Assembly: GCF_963855985.1 (NCBI RefSeq)
Contig: NC_087092.1
Coordinates: forward strand, 2,418,001-2,482,000
DNA: 64,000 nt
From: Ostrinia nubilalis
Taxonomy: Eukaryota > Arthropoda > Insecta > Lepidoptera > Crambidae
Direction of reading: 5' to 3'
The first letter of the stretch is position 1, and every line of letters starts with the position of its first letter. Below, piece by piece: positions 1 to 11,709 of the stretch. The notes beneath the pieces are model-generated. The model did not search any database. It saw nothing but the letters and a program-made list of their open reading frames with translations, and was not told the origin of the DNA. Made by a program: the position numbers and the translations under genes.

Positions 1-204
1 AAACTAAGTGATACGGTTAACGGTATTCTCCTGCTTGCCATTTTAGTTTTTTAATTTCAGTTAATTAAAACTCAAAAAGACTGAATTCCACTTATCATTG
101 GTTTACATATTGAAATCGAACCAATCACAGGCCTGACTCTATCGCCCGTAATCACAAACTAGTAGTAGTAGTACATAGTAGTAATACTCGTATAATATGA
201 TCTC
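1..204. other. No gene seen
   Basis: AT-rich sequence with a short run of TAG/GTA triplets near 160-185. I see no coding region or recognisable repeat. Confidence 0.4.
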
Positions 205-320
205 ACAGTGCGCGTGGACTCACAGGGTGACTCACGAACCAATTACCACAGAGCTCTATTCAACGCTGTGCGTTCGATTTGCTGCTTCACTTGAGCAAAC
301 ATCGCTTGTGAATACGGGCG
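205..320 (-). mobile_element. MITE family A, 5'-truncated copy
   Basis: One of four copies of a roughly 120-145-bp miniature element (others at 10153, 16409 and 24134). The shared core contains CACAGCGTTGAATAGAGCTC and the outer end reads CGCCCGTATTCACAA in reverse. The best copy (24134-24279) has inverted ends and a TAA duplication, so this is probably a PIF/Harbinger-type MITE. Here only one terminus is intact (GAATACGGGCG at 310-320). Confidence 0.6.
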
Positions 321-884
321 TTTGTTTTATTTAGTTCGAATAGAGTTTTACGTATTTAAGATTTCCGCATCTACTATTTACTACTAGTTACTACTAGTTT
401 ACTAGGCATTATTGCTGTAGGCATGCCTCTAGGCTATGTCTACAGGAGTTATAAAACCTTTACTGAATGCGAGTCTACATTCAATCCAATTTAAACTTAA
501 TGACAGTAATTAGATTATGAAACAAATTAGAAATGCATAATTTTATAAATATTTATGCGCTTTCCCTTTTATAACTAGGCACCCGATCAATTGGTCCAAA
601 TGTATGGATGAAGGCACTTCAAAGTAAATATAGTGGTTCTTATGTTGATGTTTTTAAGTACTATTTTGCAGCAAAAATGTACAGTCTGATGTGCTGTTAA
701 CTGCCCTTTTTCCGATACTTTGTAAGGCTATTAATTTCTGTTAAAAATTATTAAGCAGCTGAATTGAAGGATTACGCGCGTGTAAGGCCCGTACTTATGG
801 TCATTGACTTCACAAAAAGTAAATAAATCACAAATAATCACCGAAATTATGAACAGAACTGACATTAAAAAATATCACTTAGCC

Positions 885-1054
885 TAAAGTTTCGGCCAAA
901 CCAACGCGTGCAGATCGCGTCCGCGATGGCGATGGCGATCACTGCGCTATAGGTCGCCGCGACCAATGACGGACGCGTTGATGTGAAGTCATCGTTACAA
1001 ATTCATACACGACATCTGATCGCCATCGCGCACGCAGGCTGCGTTGGTTTTAAA
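885..1054. mobile_element. Palindromic MITE, GCGTGCAGATCGC family
   Basis: The ends are inverted copies: CCAACGCGTGCAGATCGC near 901 and its imperfect reverse complement near 1020-1048. The same family is found at 45901-46067 with much better preserved ends. The GC-rich interior contrasts with the surrounding DNA. Non-coding. Confidence 0.55.
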
Positions 1055-1275
1055 CATTGCAATCGCGATTCAATTTAAACGAATCCCATGCCGGAAATGC
1101 CATTGCTGGAAAAAAAGGAATACATACAGGAAACTCAGTGCAGGTGCGCTGTCTGTCTGTCTGCGCGAGAGACTGCCCGTCTCGGGAGTCTCGTCAAAGT
1201 CGACTTTAGAGGTCCGCAAGTGGATTGGAAAACGGGTATTTGTTGATAAGGCTGAAAGTTTTAGTCAAAGTTTAT

Positions 1276-1466
1276 TGAATTTCTGTCTGGCTGTCTTGCT
1301 TTCACGCCTAAACCACTGAACCGATTTTGATGAAATTTGGCATAGAGATAGTTTAAGTCCCGGGAAAGGACATAGGATAGTTTTTATCCCGGTTTTTGAA
1401 GTAGGATAAAGTTTTTCTGTGACAGACAAAATTCCACGCGGGCGAAGCCGCGAGCGGAAAGCTTGT
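1276..1466 (+). mobile_element. Helitron-like fragment, 3' part
   Basis: Matches the 3' two thirds of the elements at 42971 and 60941: CCGATTTTGATGAAATTTGGC, then CCCGGGAAA, then the GC hairpin CACGCGGGCGAAGCCGCGAG and GGAAAGCTTG at the end. The expected terminal CTAG has changed to CTTG. A 3' hairpin followed by CTAG is the Helitron signature; the assignment to Helitrons is an inference because no Rep/helicase gene is present. Confidence 0.5.
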
Positions 1467-1528
1467 GTAGGATTGTGGAGGCATTGAAATGTTGACTGAA
1501 TTTTACGATGCGACTTTTACTACACTAA

Positions 1529-1652
1529 TGCCCGTTTTCCTATTTTCACCATCAATCCATCAATTTTTAAGTGACCCCTATGAAAACAAAATTCCTATAA
1601 GTGTTACCATAGGGGTCACTTAAAAATTAGGGATTGACGGAGAAAACGGGCA
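1529..1652. mobile_element. PIF/Harbinger-type MITE, family B
   Basis: A near-perfect fold-back of 124 bp beginning TGCCCGTTTTC and ending GAAAACGGGCA, flanked by TAA on both sides (1526-1528 and 1653-1655). The arms include AAGTGACCCCTATG and its complement. Related copies lie at 16264 and 43514. A 3-bp TAA/TTA duplication is the mark of PIF/Harbinger elements. Confidence 0.75.
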
Positions 1653-1965
1653 TAAATCTATCATACTTTACGTATGTACCTAATGTTACAATTTCAAGGG
1701 ATTTCCATTTTCTACTTTTCTCATTTCCACAAGTAGTTCAAACATACACATGTACCAGAATAAGGTTCTTGTATTTCCGTCTTGCATGCTATTTCCTGAA
1801 CCATCCTACGTAACATAAACTTAGATTGTTACCACATAGGATTCTTGCTCTGAATATACATGTACATTCAGAAATACGAATATAATATATACGCTGTTCA
1901 ATTTCCGATCTGCAATGATGTTGCCTTTTTCGCTTGGAGATTGACAAAGACGACTTTATAAATAA

Positions 1966-2165
1966 CTAGCGGCCGCCCGCGACTTCGCACGCGTGGATCC
2001 CGTTTTACCCCCTTAGGGGTGGAGTTTCGTAAAATCCTTTCTTAGCGGATGCCTACGTCATAAAATCTACCTGCATGCCAAATTTCAGCCCGATCCGTCC
2101 AGTGGTTTGGGCTGTGCGTTGATAGATCACTATGTCAGTCAGTCAGTCAGTTACCTTTGAGTTTT
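1966..2165 (-). mobile_element. Helitron-like fragment, CTAGCGGCCGC subfamily
   Basis: Begins with the reversed 3' terminus CTAGCGGCCGCCCGCGACTT, then GCGTGGATCCCGTTTTACCC, and runs to a (GTCA)n tract at about 2135-2155. The same terminus is found at 42380-42413 and 56695-56745, where longer copies show the subfamily structure. Confidence 0.55.
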
Positions 2166-4129
2166 ATATACATAAATAGACTATTACGAGTATAATATGC
2201 GTAAGCTTTACTATGTTTGTACAGTCGACAACACATTGCAAATGTATATTTTGTTGCAAAATAACACTTATTACGACTGCTGAAGAAGCCTCAGTGTTTG
2301 TCTTGTTGTCTCTACAATTGAGCTTTAAAGAAGATTTCAAAGATTAACTGTTGGCCAATTTTGTGATGCTAATTGAATATTGCTAAAGCTGTCAATCAGA
2401 AATATGACGTATTGAATGAATAATCAATATCATCATCGTTTTTAGCCAATAGTAGCATGAACTGTAATGTAAGATTACCTGCAATAAAATTCTTTAGATT
2501 TTTTTATAACCACAGCCACATGATAAAGAAAACACAGCTGACAATTATTCTCCCTATAAGTAAAACAACAAATTAAGCGAACAATAAAGCAACAAAGAAA
2601 ACAATAAACTATACACCCAATACAAAGTTAATAAAAAAACTATTGAAATTCCATTTCCTTTTATTGATAGCGTAATAAAGTAACAGGTGTGTGACACGTC
2701 CTCCGTCTACGGCGATTACAATGCATCTGACTGTTAACCGTCTTTCTTTGAATGTGGAACAAAAAATGGGCCAATCAGCAGCTGTCGCGGCTCGTGCGCC
2801 GGCGCATGGCAAAGGCGATTAGGGTTAATTTTTTGTAGGGATGTGCATTTGGATTAAGGGTTTATCGGTATGCGATGGAACAGCTGATTTTTTTTGTAAT
2901 ACAAAATTTAGCCCTTTTATGTTAAGCGGATCAGACTCTAGAACTGTAATAATGATATTACCAATAATTATATGAATCCAACGTGCTCGCGTGTGAGGCG
3001 CGAACTGTGTAATTCGTTCCATTTAAAAATAAACACTTGTTAGCAGCAGATCCAGGTGCTTAAACACCACAGTTTTCTCTATAGGTCTAATACTTACTAT
3101 TAAGGAAGCAATAAAACATATTGAGTATTGAGTACTAAAATGTACATTAACTATTGACAGCATTGAAGGAATGACTCTTATAGTGCGAGATTTGGAATGT
3201 CATTACCGAAGGAAGGAATGACAGTAATATTGATGACAATGTACACTCCGACGACTGTACATGAAGATGACAAGATGCGTAATATTGTCACATCTCAATA
3301 AATTAGATTTTATTTATTTACATAAGCTTCGAGTCGTAGTCGTTACGCTTTTTATATTAAAATGACGAGTCCATTTATAATAATTACGGTCTTGACACTT
3401 TTCAATTGCCCCATCACATGCAACTCGTAAGTAAAATAAACATTGTGTAACTAACTACAGTAAATAGGTGTTTTTATTACGACAACGATGCTATTCATAG
3501 AAATAGAATCGATATTATTTTATAATTTTTCGTCTATACGAGCACATCTTGATTTATATCTACGTCTTTATTATTCGACAATCACTTGAATTAACTTAGT
3601 GTTACATACTTCAGAAAACTCCAAGCTCAGATTTGAAAAATACTTTTTAACATTTTAGTACAAAATAAAATACTTGACCACTACGTAATTAATAGAAATT
3701 AATTTTCACTGTACAACTTCCAAGGACCAATTTCATACAAATTTTACGCAAGCCTAATCATTCAACTGATTATGCCCGAAGGCCTCTAATAATGACTACA
3801 TTCAACTAAATTGTGACCAACTTAAATTATGCTCTAAGCGAATTAGCCATTAAGGTATCGAACCTGCAATCAAAGATTAACCTAATTGCGTTTGCAAGCA
3901 GTAGGAAGTTACGTAACGTATGATTTAACTTTGACCTGCATGGTGTGTGAATCGATTGGATTCATAGATCTCACATGGGTATTAAGCACTATCACTTTTA
4001 TTTCATAAATCAATGGAGCATGAAATCCATTTATCGCAACATGCACTGTGAAATTTTGAGAATTATCATTTTGTGAGTTGACATAATATTCTCTCATCAT
4101 TATTTTTTTAGCTACAAGATGTCCTCTGC
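2166..4129. other. Intergenic, no gene seen
   Basis: AT-rich DNA without a convincing coding region, RNA gene or repeat. The short open frames here have no recognisable protein signature. A GC-rich word at about 2785-2810 (GTGCGCCGGCGCA) recurs at about 4418-4428. Confidence 0.4.
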
Positions 4130-4250
4130 TAAACATAGTCCTCCCCCAATAATAAAATTTCCAGATTGACGGGTTGGTAGCGGCCTGCATCCAGCGCCTT
4201 CCTGCATCCAGTGCTACCTTTATGAACAATATCCTTATCTGTGTCATGTT
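4130..4250 (-). mobile_element. RTE-type LINE 3'-end fragment
   Basis: Read on the minus strand, the short open frame includes the residues RRWMQAATNPSIWK, like the extreme C-terminus of RTE-clade ORF2 proteins (compare RWTQAATNRSTWKALGEAYV at 23262-23444). The DNA contains CCTCCCCCAAT and GTAGCGGCCTGC, shared with 23290-23340 and 59350-59405. Heavily decayed, with no catalytic domain. Confidence 0.6.
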
Positions 4251-4359
4251 TTTTTTTAAATAAAAAGTTTCCAAATTCGAAATGAGAATAAAAAAATAAA
4301 TGCAATTCGACTCACTTTTCAATAAAGGAGAGAAGGAGTTTCGATTCGGCCCGCATTTT

Positions 4360-4445
4360 TTGTGGTTGAATGAAATTATAACGGGGCCTGCTATGTGTGC
4401 GGCAAAAAGCTGACAGGTGCGCCGGCGCAGGGCCGCAATTGTTGG
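4360..4445. repeat. Dispersed duplicate, copy 1
   Basis: Similar to 4905-4992: both contain TTTTTGTGGTTGAATG, then TATGTGTG, GGCAAAAAGC and GACAGGTGCGC. Two same-orientation copies about 550 bp apart suggest a short element or a local duplication. No coding signature. Confidence 0.45.
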
Positions 4446-4904
4446 CTTGAAGTAAAGTCGGTTTATGGAACTTGTTGGCACGTGCGAAGAAAAAGATCGA
4501 GAATTTTACTTGATGAGGAATTGAGGATAATTGTTGCAAAAATCCATCGTCTTAGCCGATTGTTTTATTGCAACAATATTTCTGCAAGTCAAATCAAATA
4601 TTTTTACTGTAAAAGATTGGTAAATTCTTACTACATTGCTTATTAACGAAGATTGAAGCGACCAAAGCTACTTTGGAGATTCAAGTCCTACTTGGGGCAC
4701 TTTTTAAAGTATTAGTAATAATATTGTGATAATGACATTAATTTATTTATGCTGCCTAGACTTTATGCTCTTAGATGCACAATTCCAGTCGTCTTTTCCG
4801 ATTCGAAATCTACTCAACATAAGTCATTGAATGAATCATACTTGTATAATATAACTCAATTAAATCAGTTCTTTAAAATATGGCATTAATTTGCCCACTT
4901 CAAT

Positions 4905-4992
4905 GAATTTTTGTGGTTGAATGGAAATAACGGAGAACGGTATGTGTGGCAAAAAGCGGACAGGTGCGCGCGCGCAGCGAGCAGCAATAATT
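4905..4992. repeat. Dispersed duplicate, copy 2
   Basis: Second copy of the repeat at 4360-4445, in the same orientation. The interior differs by small deletions and the GC-rich part is GCGCGCGCGCAG instead of GCGCCGGCGCAG. Confidence 0.45.
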
Positions 4993-7039
4993 GATACGAG
5001 CACAAACGCCCGTAACGGTGGCCGGTAATGTACTCATTTTATACGGGCTATTAAGTTCTTTTTCTTTATTGATCTGGAGGTGACGTTGATATGAGACTTG
5101 ACTGCATTCGAAATTTAAAGATTTCATGGATTTTTTTTAAATCAAAGTGCAATGAGTTCGAATAGCTCAGGCTCGATTTCCACCACAGCGCAGATAAGAC
5201 ATGTTTTTTTCAAATTCAAATTATTTATTTGCAGAATGTGGTACATTTTGATAAGCAACCAATAGAATTTAGTTATTTACAAGTCTCGTCTTCGCTTAGC
5301 TTCAGTGTAAAGGCTAAACTAGAACTCCCCTTGAAAACAGTCCATAAAAGCCTTCAAAAACTTGGGACTGGCCCACTCTACCATAGATACATTTTAAAGA
5401 GTGAAAATTGTTTTGTTTAATCCTGGTGTGAAACCCAAGAGCTGCCATAAGTATTTGCCACGGCTCAATCACTGTTTTAAAGGCATTCCCGGATTAATTT
5501 ATATCGTATCTATGCAAGTAATTTCTTACTTAAATTGTAGTATTTAATCTAAAACAACAAAACCCACGCCTGCACTTTCAACCATACCAGTTATAAACAA
5601 ACAGACGGCCGTTCATAAACAACATTTGCCTACCAATTATTATATTTTAGCTCAAGTCAGTGCGTTTATGGGCAATGATGCAGTAATAAATGGCCGCAGC
5701 GTGGGTGGCGCGTCAGGTGCATTGAAACTGATTTGTGCGAACTGGCCGCAATGGAATGAATTTTTAAACTCTAACGAAACGAAACGTCTTAAACGAAAAG
5801 AATTGACACCTGCCACGTCTATTGGTTTAAAAAAAGAATTTCAATTTTAAATTGGGTTCCAGGAATCGCACGTGATTCTAAAATCAAACTTTGGCATCTA
5901 GACAATTGTAACATTTTTTGACAGATTATATTTCGGAGTCGTTTTGCTACGTTCTTATTTGATAAACATTTTATATGAATGTCCGAAAAACTTTAATAGA
6001 TTCTTATCTTCAAGAACTGAATGCATTTTGTTAGACATTAGTTATTTGTAGATTTTAAACTCAATGCACTTAGACATTACGAGTAGGTATTTGTTATTGA
6101 TTTTGAGTCCGGTGACTTTGTGACGTAGAGTGGTCGTATCGATTCGAAACCGAATGCTACATTGTCTACACTCACTGAACCTACAAGTAGGTACTTAAGA
6201 AAATCACCCAAAAATCTCCTAAAACCTGCACACATCCTTACGAAAGTAACAACCATTACGTTTCTTTGTTCCGTGTTCCATTGAGTATTAAACCGTAGAG
6301 ACGACACGTCAAGCGAAACACTAAAGCATCTTATGTAGTTACAATAGGGGTGGTTTTTGAACAAAAATGTACCTACATTCTGATCTGCTGTCGGTGCCTT
6401 CGTAAAGGAGTTTGCTCAACGCGGTTAATGAATGCGAGGCTACAGCGCGGTAATGAATGTTTGCGAGCAGAACACTGCTCACAACAATAGTTTTGCAGCG
6501 AGGATATGCCACTGCTGGATGTGGCTTAGACAAAAAGTAAATAAATGAAGATAATCGGGGTCTTTTCAAGGCGAGACTGAATAGGCAGTTACAGGGCAGA
6601 TATGTACCATCCTAGACTGCATCTCACTTAACACCAGGTGCGAATGCGGTCAAATACCTGCCTTGTCTTGCATAAAAAAAAAAGAAAACAAAATGGCATC
6701 ATGGACTCAGGGTTTTATCTTCTTTTGTTTTTATCCAACTATGTAATTTTTCTGCACAAGTTTTATTTTGAGTTGATAAGTAGCTCGAAGTGTTGTTACT
6801 TAGATACTATGATTACCTGCCATCTGATCAGTATTGCTAAAAGCTTACAAGTTTGTGAATATTTTTAGTTAAAAATAGTGACGACTAGCCGACTTTATGA
6901 CTAGTAGTAAGTAAGCTCTACTAGGCGTCTTTTTTATGGAGCTAATGAATAAATTACACTATTTTAAACCAAATAACAAACACAATCAAGCAGGTCGAAT
7001 CTCGCTATCATGGGTCGGTCATCAAAAGCAATAAGAAGC
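4993..7039. other. Intergenic, no gene seen
   Basis: Several short open frames (for example 5626-5850, 74 codons) show no domain, repeat or compositional signal I recognise. No RNA gene or transposon ends are visible. Confidence 0.4.
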
Positions 7040-7042
7040 TTA

Positions 7043-8255
7043 CGGCCGAATACTGAAACGCCATTTAAATATTTGACGGCTTCTCAAATAGTTAAGCAGC
7101 TCCTAAACTTACATTTCGCATACTCAAAACAATATCTGAGCAGTTCTCAATTTTTAAGCACCTCTCAAAGTAAGTTGCACTCAAACGCCACTTAAATGAA
7201 TTTTCGAATACTGAAACGCCATTCAACGCTAAGCATTACTCAAACAACTGTCAAATCGTCTTGAGCAGCCGTTAAATTTGAGAGTGCTTGCGCGGTATCT
7301 TAAATCCTATTCTTATACCTAAATCGACCTAAATAGTGGTAAATAATGTCTGTGTCATCGTTATCATTTCTTTCGAGCCTCGAGGAAATACCTAGATCTA
7401 ATCGCAGGAACGCAATAAGGCTGAACGCTATTGAAAAATATTATTATAATGACATGCAATTCCGAGCGAGGTTCCGCGTCTCAAAAGAAACGGTGTTGTT
7501 TCTGGATTCATAATTTGGAAGCTCTTTGAAAAACCCTCACCAAACGCCATACAACCAGTGGAAAATACTTAGATATTATAACCCTACGGTTCTACGCAAC
7601 GGGAAGTTATGAACGTGTGTACTAGGTGATATCTTCCACATCGAACAGCCAACTGTGCATCGTATAGAGCACAAAGTAACAACCAAAATAGCTGCTATGA
7701 AATCGCTTTACATAAACATGCCTACTTCTGAGGAATAATAATATGGGGACATCGCAGCATTTCCAAGAGTTGTTGATTTGTCAATTTGATGCTCTGTCAA
7801 CAATGATAAATGTCAATTGTGGTTACGTTTCGGTCCACGATCGCCACTTAATAGATTTCAACAATAAAAAGTTTCACCTTTAAAATTATTTTTTAATTAA
7901 AGAAAATGCAAGCATTAATTATTTTATATAATAAAACGAGAATTATGTATAATAGAAACTAAAAATAAACTGTTCTATGTTAAGTTGATTGAGTATATTT
8001 CCATAAAAGACAATACATAACCAAACTATGCTGCGTGTAATGGATAAAAAACGTAAAGTTATCATTTGTGTAAATGAAAACATACTTTTTTTGGTAAATG
8101 TTGCCAGTAGGTAAACATTTGAGAGCTGCTTAGCTGATCACGGCTTCAAATCCTTTGAGTGGTGTTTGAGAATACCATTTAAAATTGAAGGATACTTAAA
8201 TTTAGGAGCCCGTCAGCTGAGTGAAAGATTTGAGTAGTGTTTCAGTATTTGGCCG
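7043..8255 (+). mobile_element. Internally deleted PIF/Harbinger transposon
   Basis: The ends are inverted: CGGCCGAATACTGAAACGCC on the left, and on the right the reverse complement reads CGGCCAAATACTGAAACACT. They are flanked by TTA on both sides (7040-7042 and 8256-8258), the 3-bp duplication typical of PIF/Harbinger. The 1213-bp element holds only the N-terminal part of a transposase (7346-7785). The subterminal regions carry many short repeats such as GCCA(T/C)TTAAA and CTCAAA. The second half of the transposase, including most of the DDE core, and the Myb-like partner gene are missing, so this is a non-autonomous derivative. Confidence 0.8.
7346..7785 (+). pseudogene. PIF/Harbinger transposase, truncated pseudogene
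   Basis: An ATG at 7346 opens a 55-codon frame ending at a stop near 7511. It contains YYYNDMQFRARFRVSKETV, which matches the N-terminal region of HARBI1-like transposases (the conserved R-F-R-x-S-K-x-T-V helix). After the stop the similarity continues in shifted frames: an LRYYNPTV-like block near 7570, QPTVHRIEHKVTTKIAAM near 7640-7700 (the helix-turn-helix-like V-x-R-I-x-x-x-V block), and DIAAFPRVVD near 7748-7780, which aligns with the F-P-x-V-x-G-x-I-D strand carrying the first catalytic Asp in intact relatives. The sequence breaks off immediately after this. At least two stops and frameshifts make it non-functional. Family assignment rests on motif order and the element ends. Confidence 0.75.
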
Positions 8256-8950
8256 TTATTGTATCAAACATACTGTTAAAAAAGAAATTATTAATATTTC
8301 TTCGTAGTGTCATTGTGAATGTCAGTTATCGATTACTCATTTGTAAAAATAAACAACTTCGAAGTTATTCCTACAATTGTTTGCTATTTACTTATTGTTG
8401 CCAAAAACGATGACTTATGACGCAAATGCTTTCACAGTGTCATCGGAATGCGACTGCAAATGCTCAGACGACGGCGCGTCAAGCTTGACACTGTAGGGTC
8501 TTATTGCTTTGTAATAGGGTTCAGTTTGCAACGGAAATATGAAGTGTAATATGTATTAGTATGTGTTTTATTAATTAGTAGGAAATAACGTGTTGGCAGC
8601 CTTTGATCTGCCTGCTAGACTGGCGACAAACAGGTGTAAGTTATGGCTGTGTGAATCAATAGATTATGAGCGTGCCATAATGTATGTAGGGTGTTATGGG
8701 ATTTAGGAACTTAATGATAAGATAAATGGGTAGATTACGTGGATAGACTTCACAATAGGTATAGTCTATTGTAAGGTTTGTAAGTTTACACCTACGTTTG
8801 TAGAAAACCTTGGATGTTTTGTATTTCCATTATCAAAAACTTTTTTATTTGTTGTTCGTTGTCATTTTCAAGTTAAAAGAAAAGAATTAAAGATTTAAAT
8901 ATTAAAAAATGTATACCTAGATGATCAAAAGAAATCCAAAGTATCATAAA
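8256..8950. other. Intergenic, no gene seen
   Basis: No coding region or repeat recognised between the Harbinger derivative and the next Helitron-like fragment. Confidence 0.4.
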
Positions 8951-9150
8951 CTAGCTTTTGCCCGCAGCTTCACCCGCGTGAAATTTAGTTTGTCACAGAT
9001 TGTCCTAAATTATAGCTTATTTGTTATTCTGGGTTATAAAGAATAATACTGTAAAGTTTCATCAAAATCCGTTCAGTAGTTTTTGCGTGAAAGAGTAACA
9101 AACATCCATCCAGACATCCAAACTTTCGCATTTATAATATTAAGTAGGAT
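8951..9150 (-). mobile_element. Helitron-like element, CTAGCTTTTGCCCGC subfamily
   Basis: Begins CTAGCTTTTGCCCGCAGCTT (reverse of a 3' terminus with hairpin and CTAG) and ends with TTTCGCATTTATAATATTA followed by AGTAGGAT, the reverse of the TC-CTACTAATATTATAAATGCG-type 5' end. About 200 bp, non-coding. Relatives at 18233, 23422 and 44730. Helitron affinity is inferred from termini only. Confidence 0.6.
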
Positions 9151-9562
9151 AACGAAAACCTTGTTAAATGAATTCATTGAATTCAAAAATCGAAGAAAAA
9201 TAATAATATTTCTTTTTTTTTTCTATTTTAAAATTGCCGTATCCAGCCAGCGTCAATTCCTTTGCCCGACGTTATACCCACTCAGCGTCAGCATACCCCG
9301 GAGGTCCTACGCACGTAACGTTTGCTCTGTACTCGCTATTACACTACATTCTAGAACAGAAACAACTGCCGCTCGCTTGTTGGTATCACTTGTTTTGCTA
9401 AATGTAAATAGGTATGTTTATGTTTCGTTAAAGTTGTGAGGTAAATGTTTGATGTGCCTTTTACTCGCCAACTACAGTAAAACAGCAGGTTATGTTTTCA
9501 GCAGGTTTTGTAGGTAGGTGAGTTGCAGTCGTACCTACCAAATAAATATCCTTACAAACTTA

Positions 9563-9681
9563 GGGGAAAGTTTTGTATATTGGACCAGCTGTAAAAGCAA
9601 TTTTATATAAAGAATATTTTCTACGAAATATTCAAGTGGTCTAATTTAGCAGCCGATCCAATATACACAACTTTCCTCTGC
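9563..9681. mobile_element. Small TIR element (119 bp)
   Basis: Left end GGGGAAAGTTTTGTATATTG is mirrored at the right by the complement of GAGGAAAGTTGTGTATATTG. The flanks are TTA on both sides (9560-9562, 9682-9684), again compatible with a PIF/Harbinger MITE. Non-coding. Confidence 0.6.
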
Positions 9682-10152
9682 TTATTTATTTTATTACCAA
9701 AAATATAAGAATGATTTTATACAATGCTATATTTTCATTCCATATTTTACTCTTTATATTTATGTCAAAAGTTAGCCATGTCCTAGGTACCTACTTCAAC
9801 AATATTTTCTCTATTAAATAGAATAGATAGTACTGATTGCTTCATTACCAACATTGTTACTACGAGTATTTACAACTCAATCTACACTGCAATATCAATA
9901 ACTTTAGCAACGTAGAATATAAAATGTCGCAGGCAGAATGTAAACTCGGTTATTTTATGGAACGCCCAGGGTCGTAAAGAGGAGCACTCACGGTGGGAAA
10001 TTGATTTTGTAATGCTTTTCGATTTTCCCCGACCCATGGAATGTCCACAAAGGAAATTCGCTTCTATCCTATAAACATACTCAACTCACTTAATAGCAGT
10101 TACCTAATAATATTTCTTCCTCAAAAATATTTAGGTAAGTAATCATTTTCAG

Positions 10153-10272
10153 AGGTCTCCCAGTGCGCGTGGATGCACAGGGTGACATACGAACCAATCA
10201 CAGAGCTCCATTCAACGCTGTGCGTTCGATTTGCTGCTTTACTTATGTAAGCATCGTTTCTGAATACGGGCG
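10153..10272 (-). mobile_element. MITE family A copy
   Basis: Shares CAGTGCGCGTGGA, GAACCAATCACAGAGCTC and CAACGCTGTGCGTTCGATTT with the copy at 205-320 and ends GAATACGGGCG. The opposite terminus is eroded. Confidence 0.6.
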
Positions 10273-10406
10273 TTAGTGTGAATTTACTTCTAACGTCCTG
10301 ATTCTCTTCATAAATTTGTTACGAAGAGAGCAAAAATAAAAAGCCGTATTGCGTTTGTTCGAAAGTCTGACATCTTTTTAATTCCTGTCCTTGACAAAAA
10401 TATATG

Positions 10407-11155
10407 AAAAGGACATCATCCACGTTTCATATATTTTTGGTCCAAAATCAAAAGTGCCGGCCAACAAAAAAAAGTGCTGTATTCTGACAGAATACGTCTG
10501 CCTTAGCATTTGTTACTATGGCACCAAAGCCGTAGCTCCACTGTGCGTCGAGTATTTGAGATCTAAAAGTCATCGATTATTCATACATTTTTTGTTCAAA
10601 ATCAAAAGTGTCGGCCAATAAAAAAAAAAAGTGCTGTGTTCTGACAGAATACGTCCGCCTTAGCATTTGTTACTATGGCACCAAAGCCGTAGCTCCACTG
10701 TGCGTCGAGTATTTGAGATCTAAAAGTCATCGATTATTCATACATTTTTTGTTCAAAATCAAAAGTGTCGGCCAATAACAAAAAGTGCTGTCTTCTGACA
10801 GAATACGTCCGCCTTAGCATTTGTTACTATGGCACCAAAGCTGTAGCACCACTGTGCGTCGAGTATTTGAGATCTAAAATTCATCGACGATTCATACATT
10901 TTTTGTTCAAAATCAAAAATGTCGGCCAATAAAAAAAAAGTGCTGTATTCTGACAGAATACGTCCGCCTTAGTATTTGTTACTATGACACCAAAGCTGTA
11001 GCACCACTGTGCATCGTAGTATCGATGCACAGTGGTGCTACAGCTTTGGTGCCATAGTAATAAATGCTAAGGCGGACGTATTCTATCAGAATACAGCACT
11101 TTTATTTTTTGGCCGGCACTTTTGATTTTGGACCAAAATGGATGATGTCCTTTTA
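10407..11155. mobile_element. Fold-back element with ~155-bp tandem repeats
   Basis: Long inverted arms: AAAAGGACATCATCCA at 10407 and its complement TGGATGATGTCCTTTT ending at 11155. Each arm continues through TTGGTCCAAAATCAAAAGTG and GTGCTGTATTCTGA. Between them the left-arm sequence is repeated in tandem: the GTGCTGT landmark falls at about 10474, 10631, 10785 and 10940 (period 154-157 bp). The last unit is inverted around a palindrome GTGCATCG-tagta-CGATGCAC near 11010-11031. The open frame at 10391-10621 is a by-product of the repeat. Foldback-type transposons have this build, but the superfamily is not identified. Confidence 0.75.
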
Positions 11156-11636
11156 GTTCTTGAAAGTATCCGTTAGGGGCGCTGTAAAATCCGTTATAAA
11201 TTTAATGTCATTTTTCGCTAGTGACGACGTTTGATGTAAACCAGATGTAGGCCAGTGGTTCAGTGGAATGAAACTTCAGATATCACTCGGATTACGCAAA
11301 TATGTCATCAGTAAAGATTCCGTTTCTTTACTCATAATATGGTTTATAGAAATTGTGTAAAACCCTGAAAAATAATTTCTGAAGGCGCTAAAGTTGTGTT
11401 TGTCAAAAAAATCCGACATTTAGAGCTTATTTAAGCAGTGGCTGCCGTAAATAAAGTCATGAGTTTCGAGATTGGGCGGTGGCTCCAATTTTTATTCGTC
11501 GTATCAAGCGGAATCGGTGTCTTGGTGGGTCTCCTCACGAAGTAGTCCAAGGGCTAGGATGTATAGTTATTTTTGCCTTCTTTTAAAAATTATATTTTAC
11601 TTTAATTTAGAATTTTACTAGTATGCACTTAAAAAT

Positions 11637-11709
11637 ACTCATTTCCCCGCTAATCTATGCAGGTGAATATTTTTTATATTCACCTGCATAGATTAGCGGG
11701 GAAATGAGT
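11637..11709. repeat. Perfect 34-bp inverted repeat, 5-nt loop
   Basis: Left arm 11637-11670 begins ACTCATTTCCCCGC and ends CAGGTGAATAT; the right arm 11676-11709 is its exact reverse complement; the loop is TTTTT. No mismatch is present, so it is recent, maintained or produced by a snap-back event. It could also fold as a hairpin RNA. No transposon ends lie immediately outside the arms. Confidence 0.85.

Noticed and set aside
5626..5850. Small host gene of 74 codons
   Set aside because: No domain, splice context or conservation evidence; length is within chance expectation.
9083..9439. 118-codon frame starting in a Helitron-like repeat
   Set aside because: It begins inside a known non-coding repeat and runs into low-complexity AT-rich DNA.
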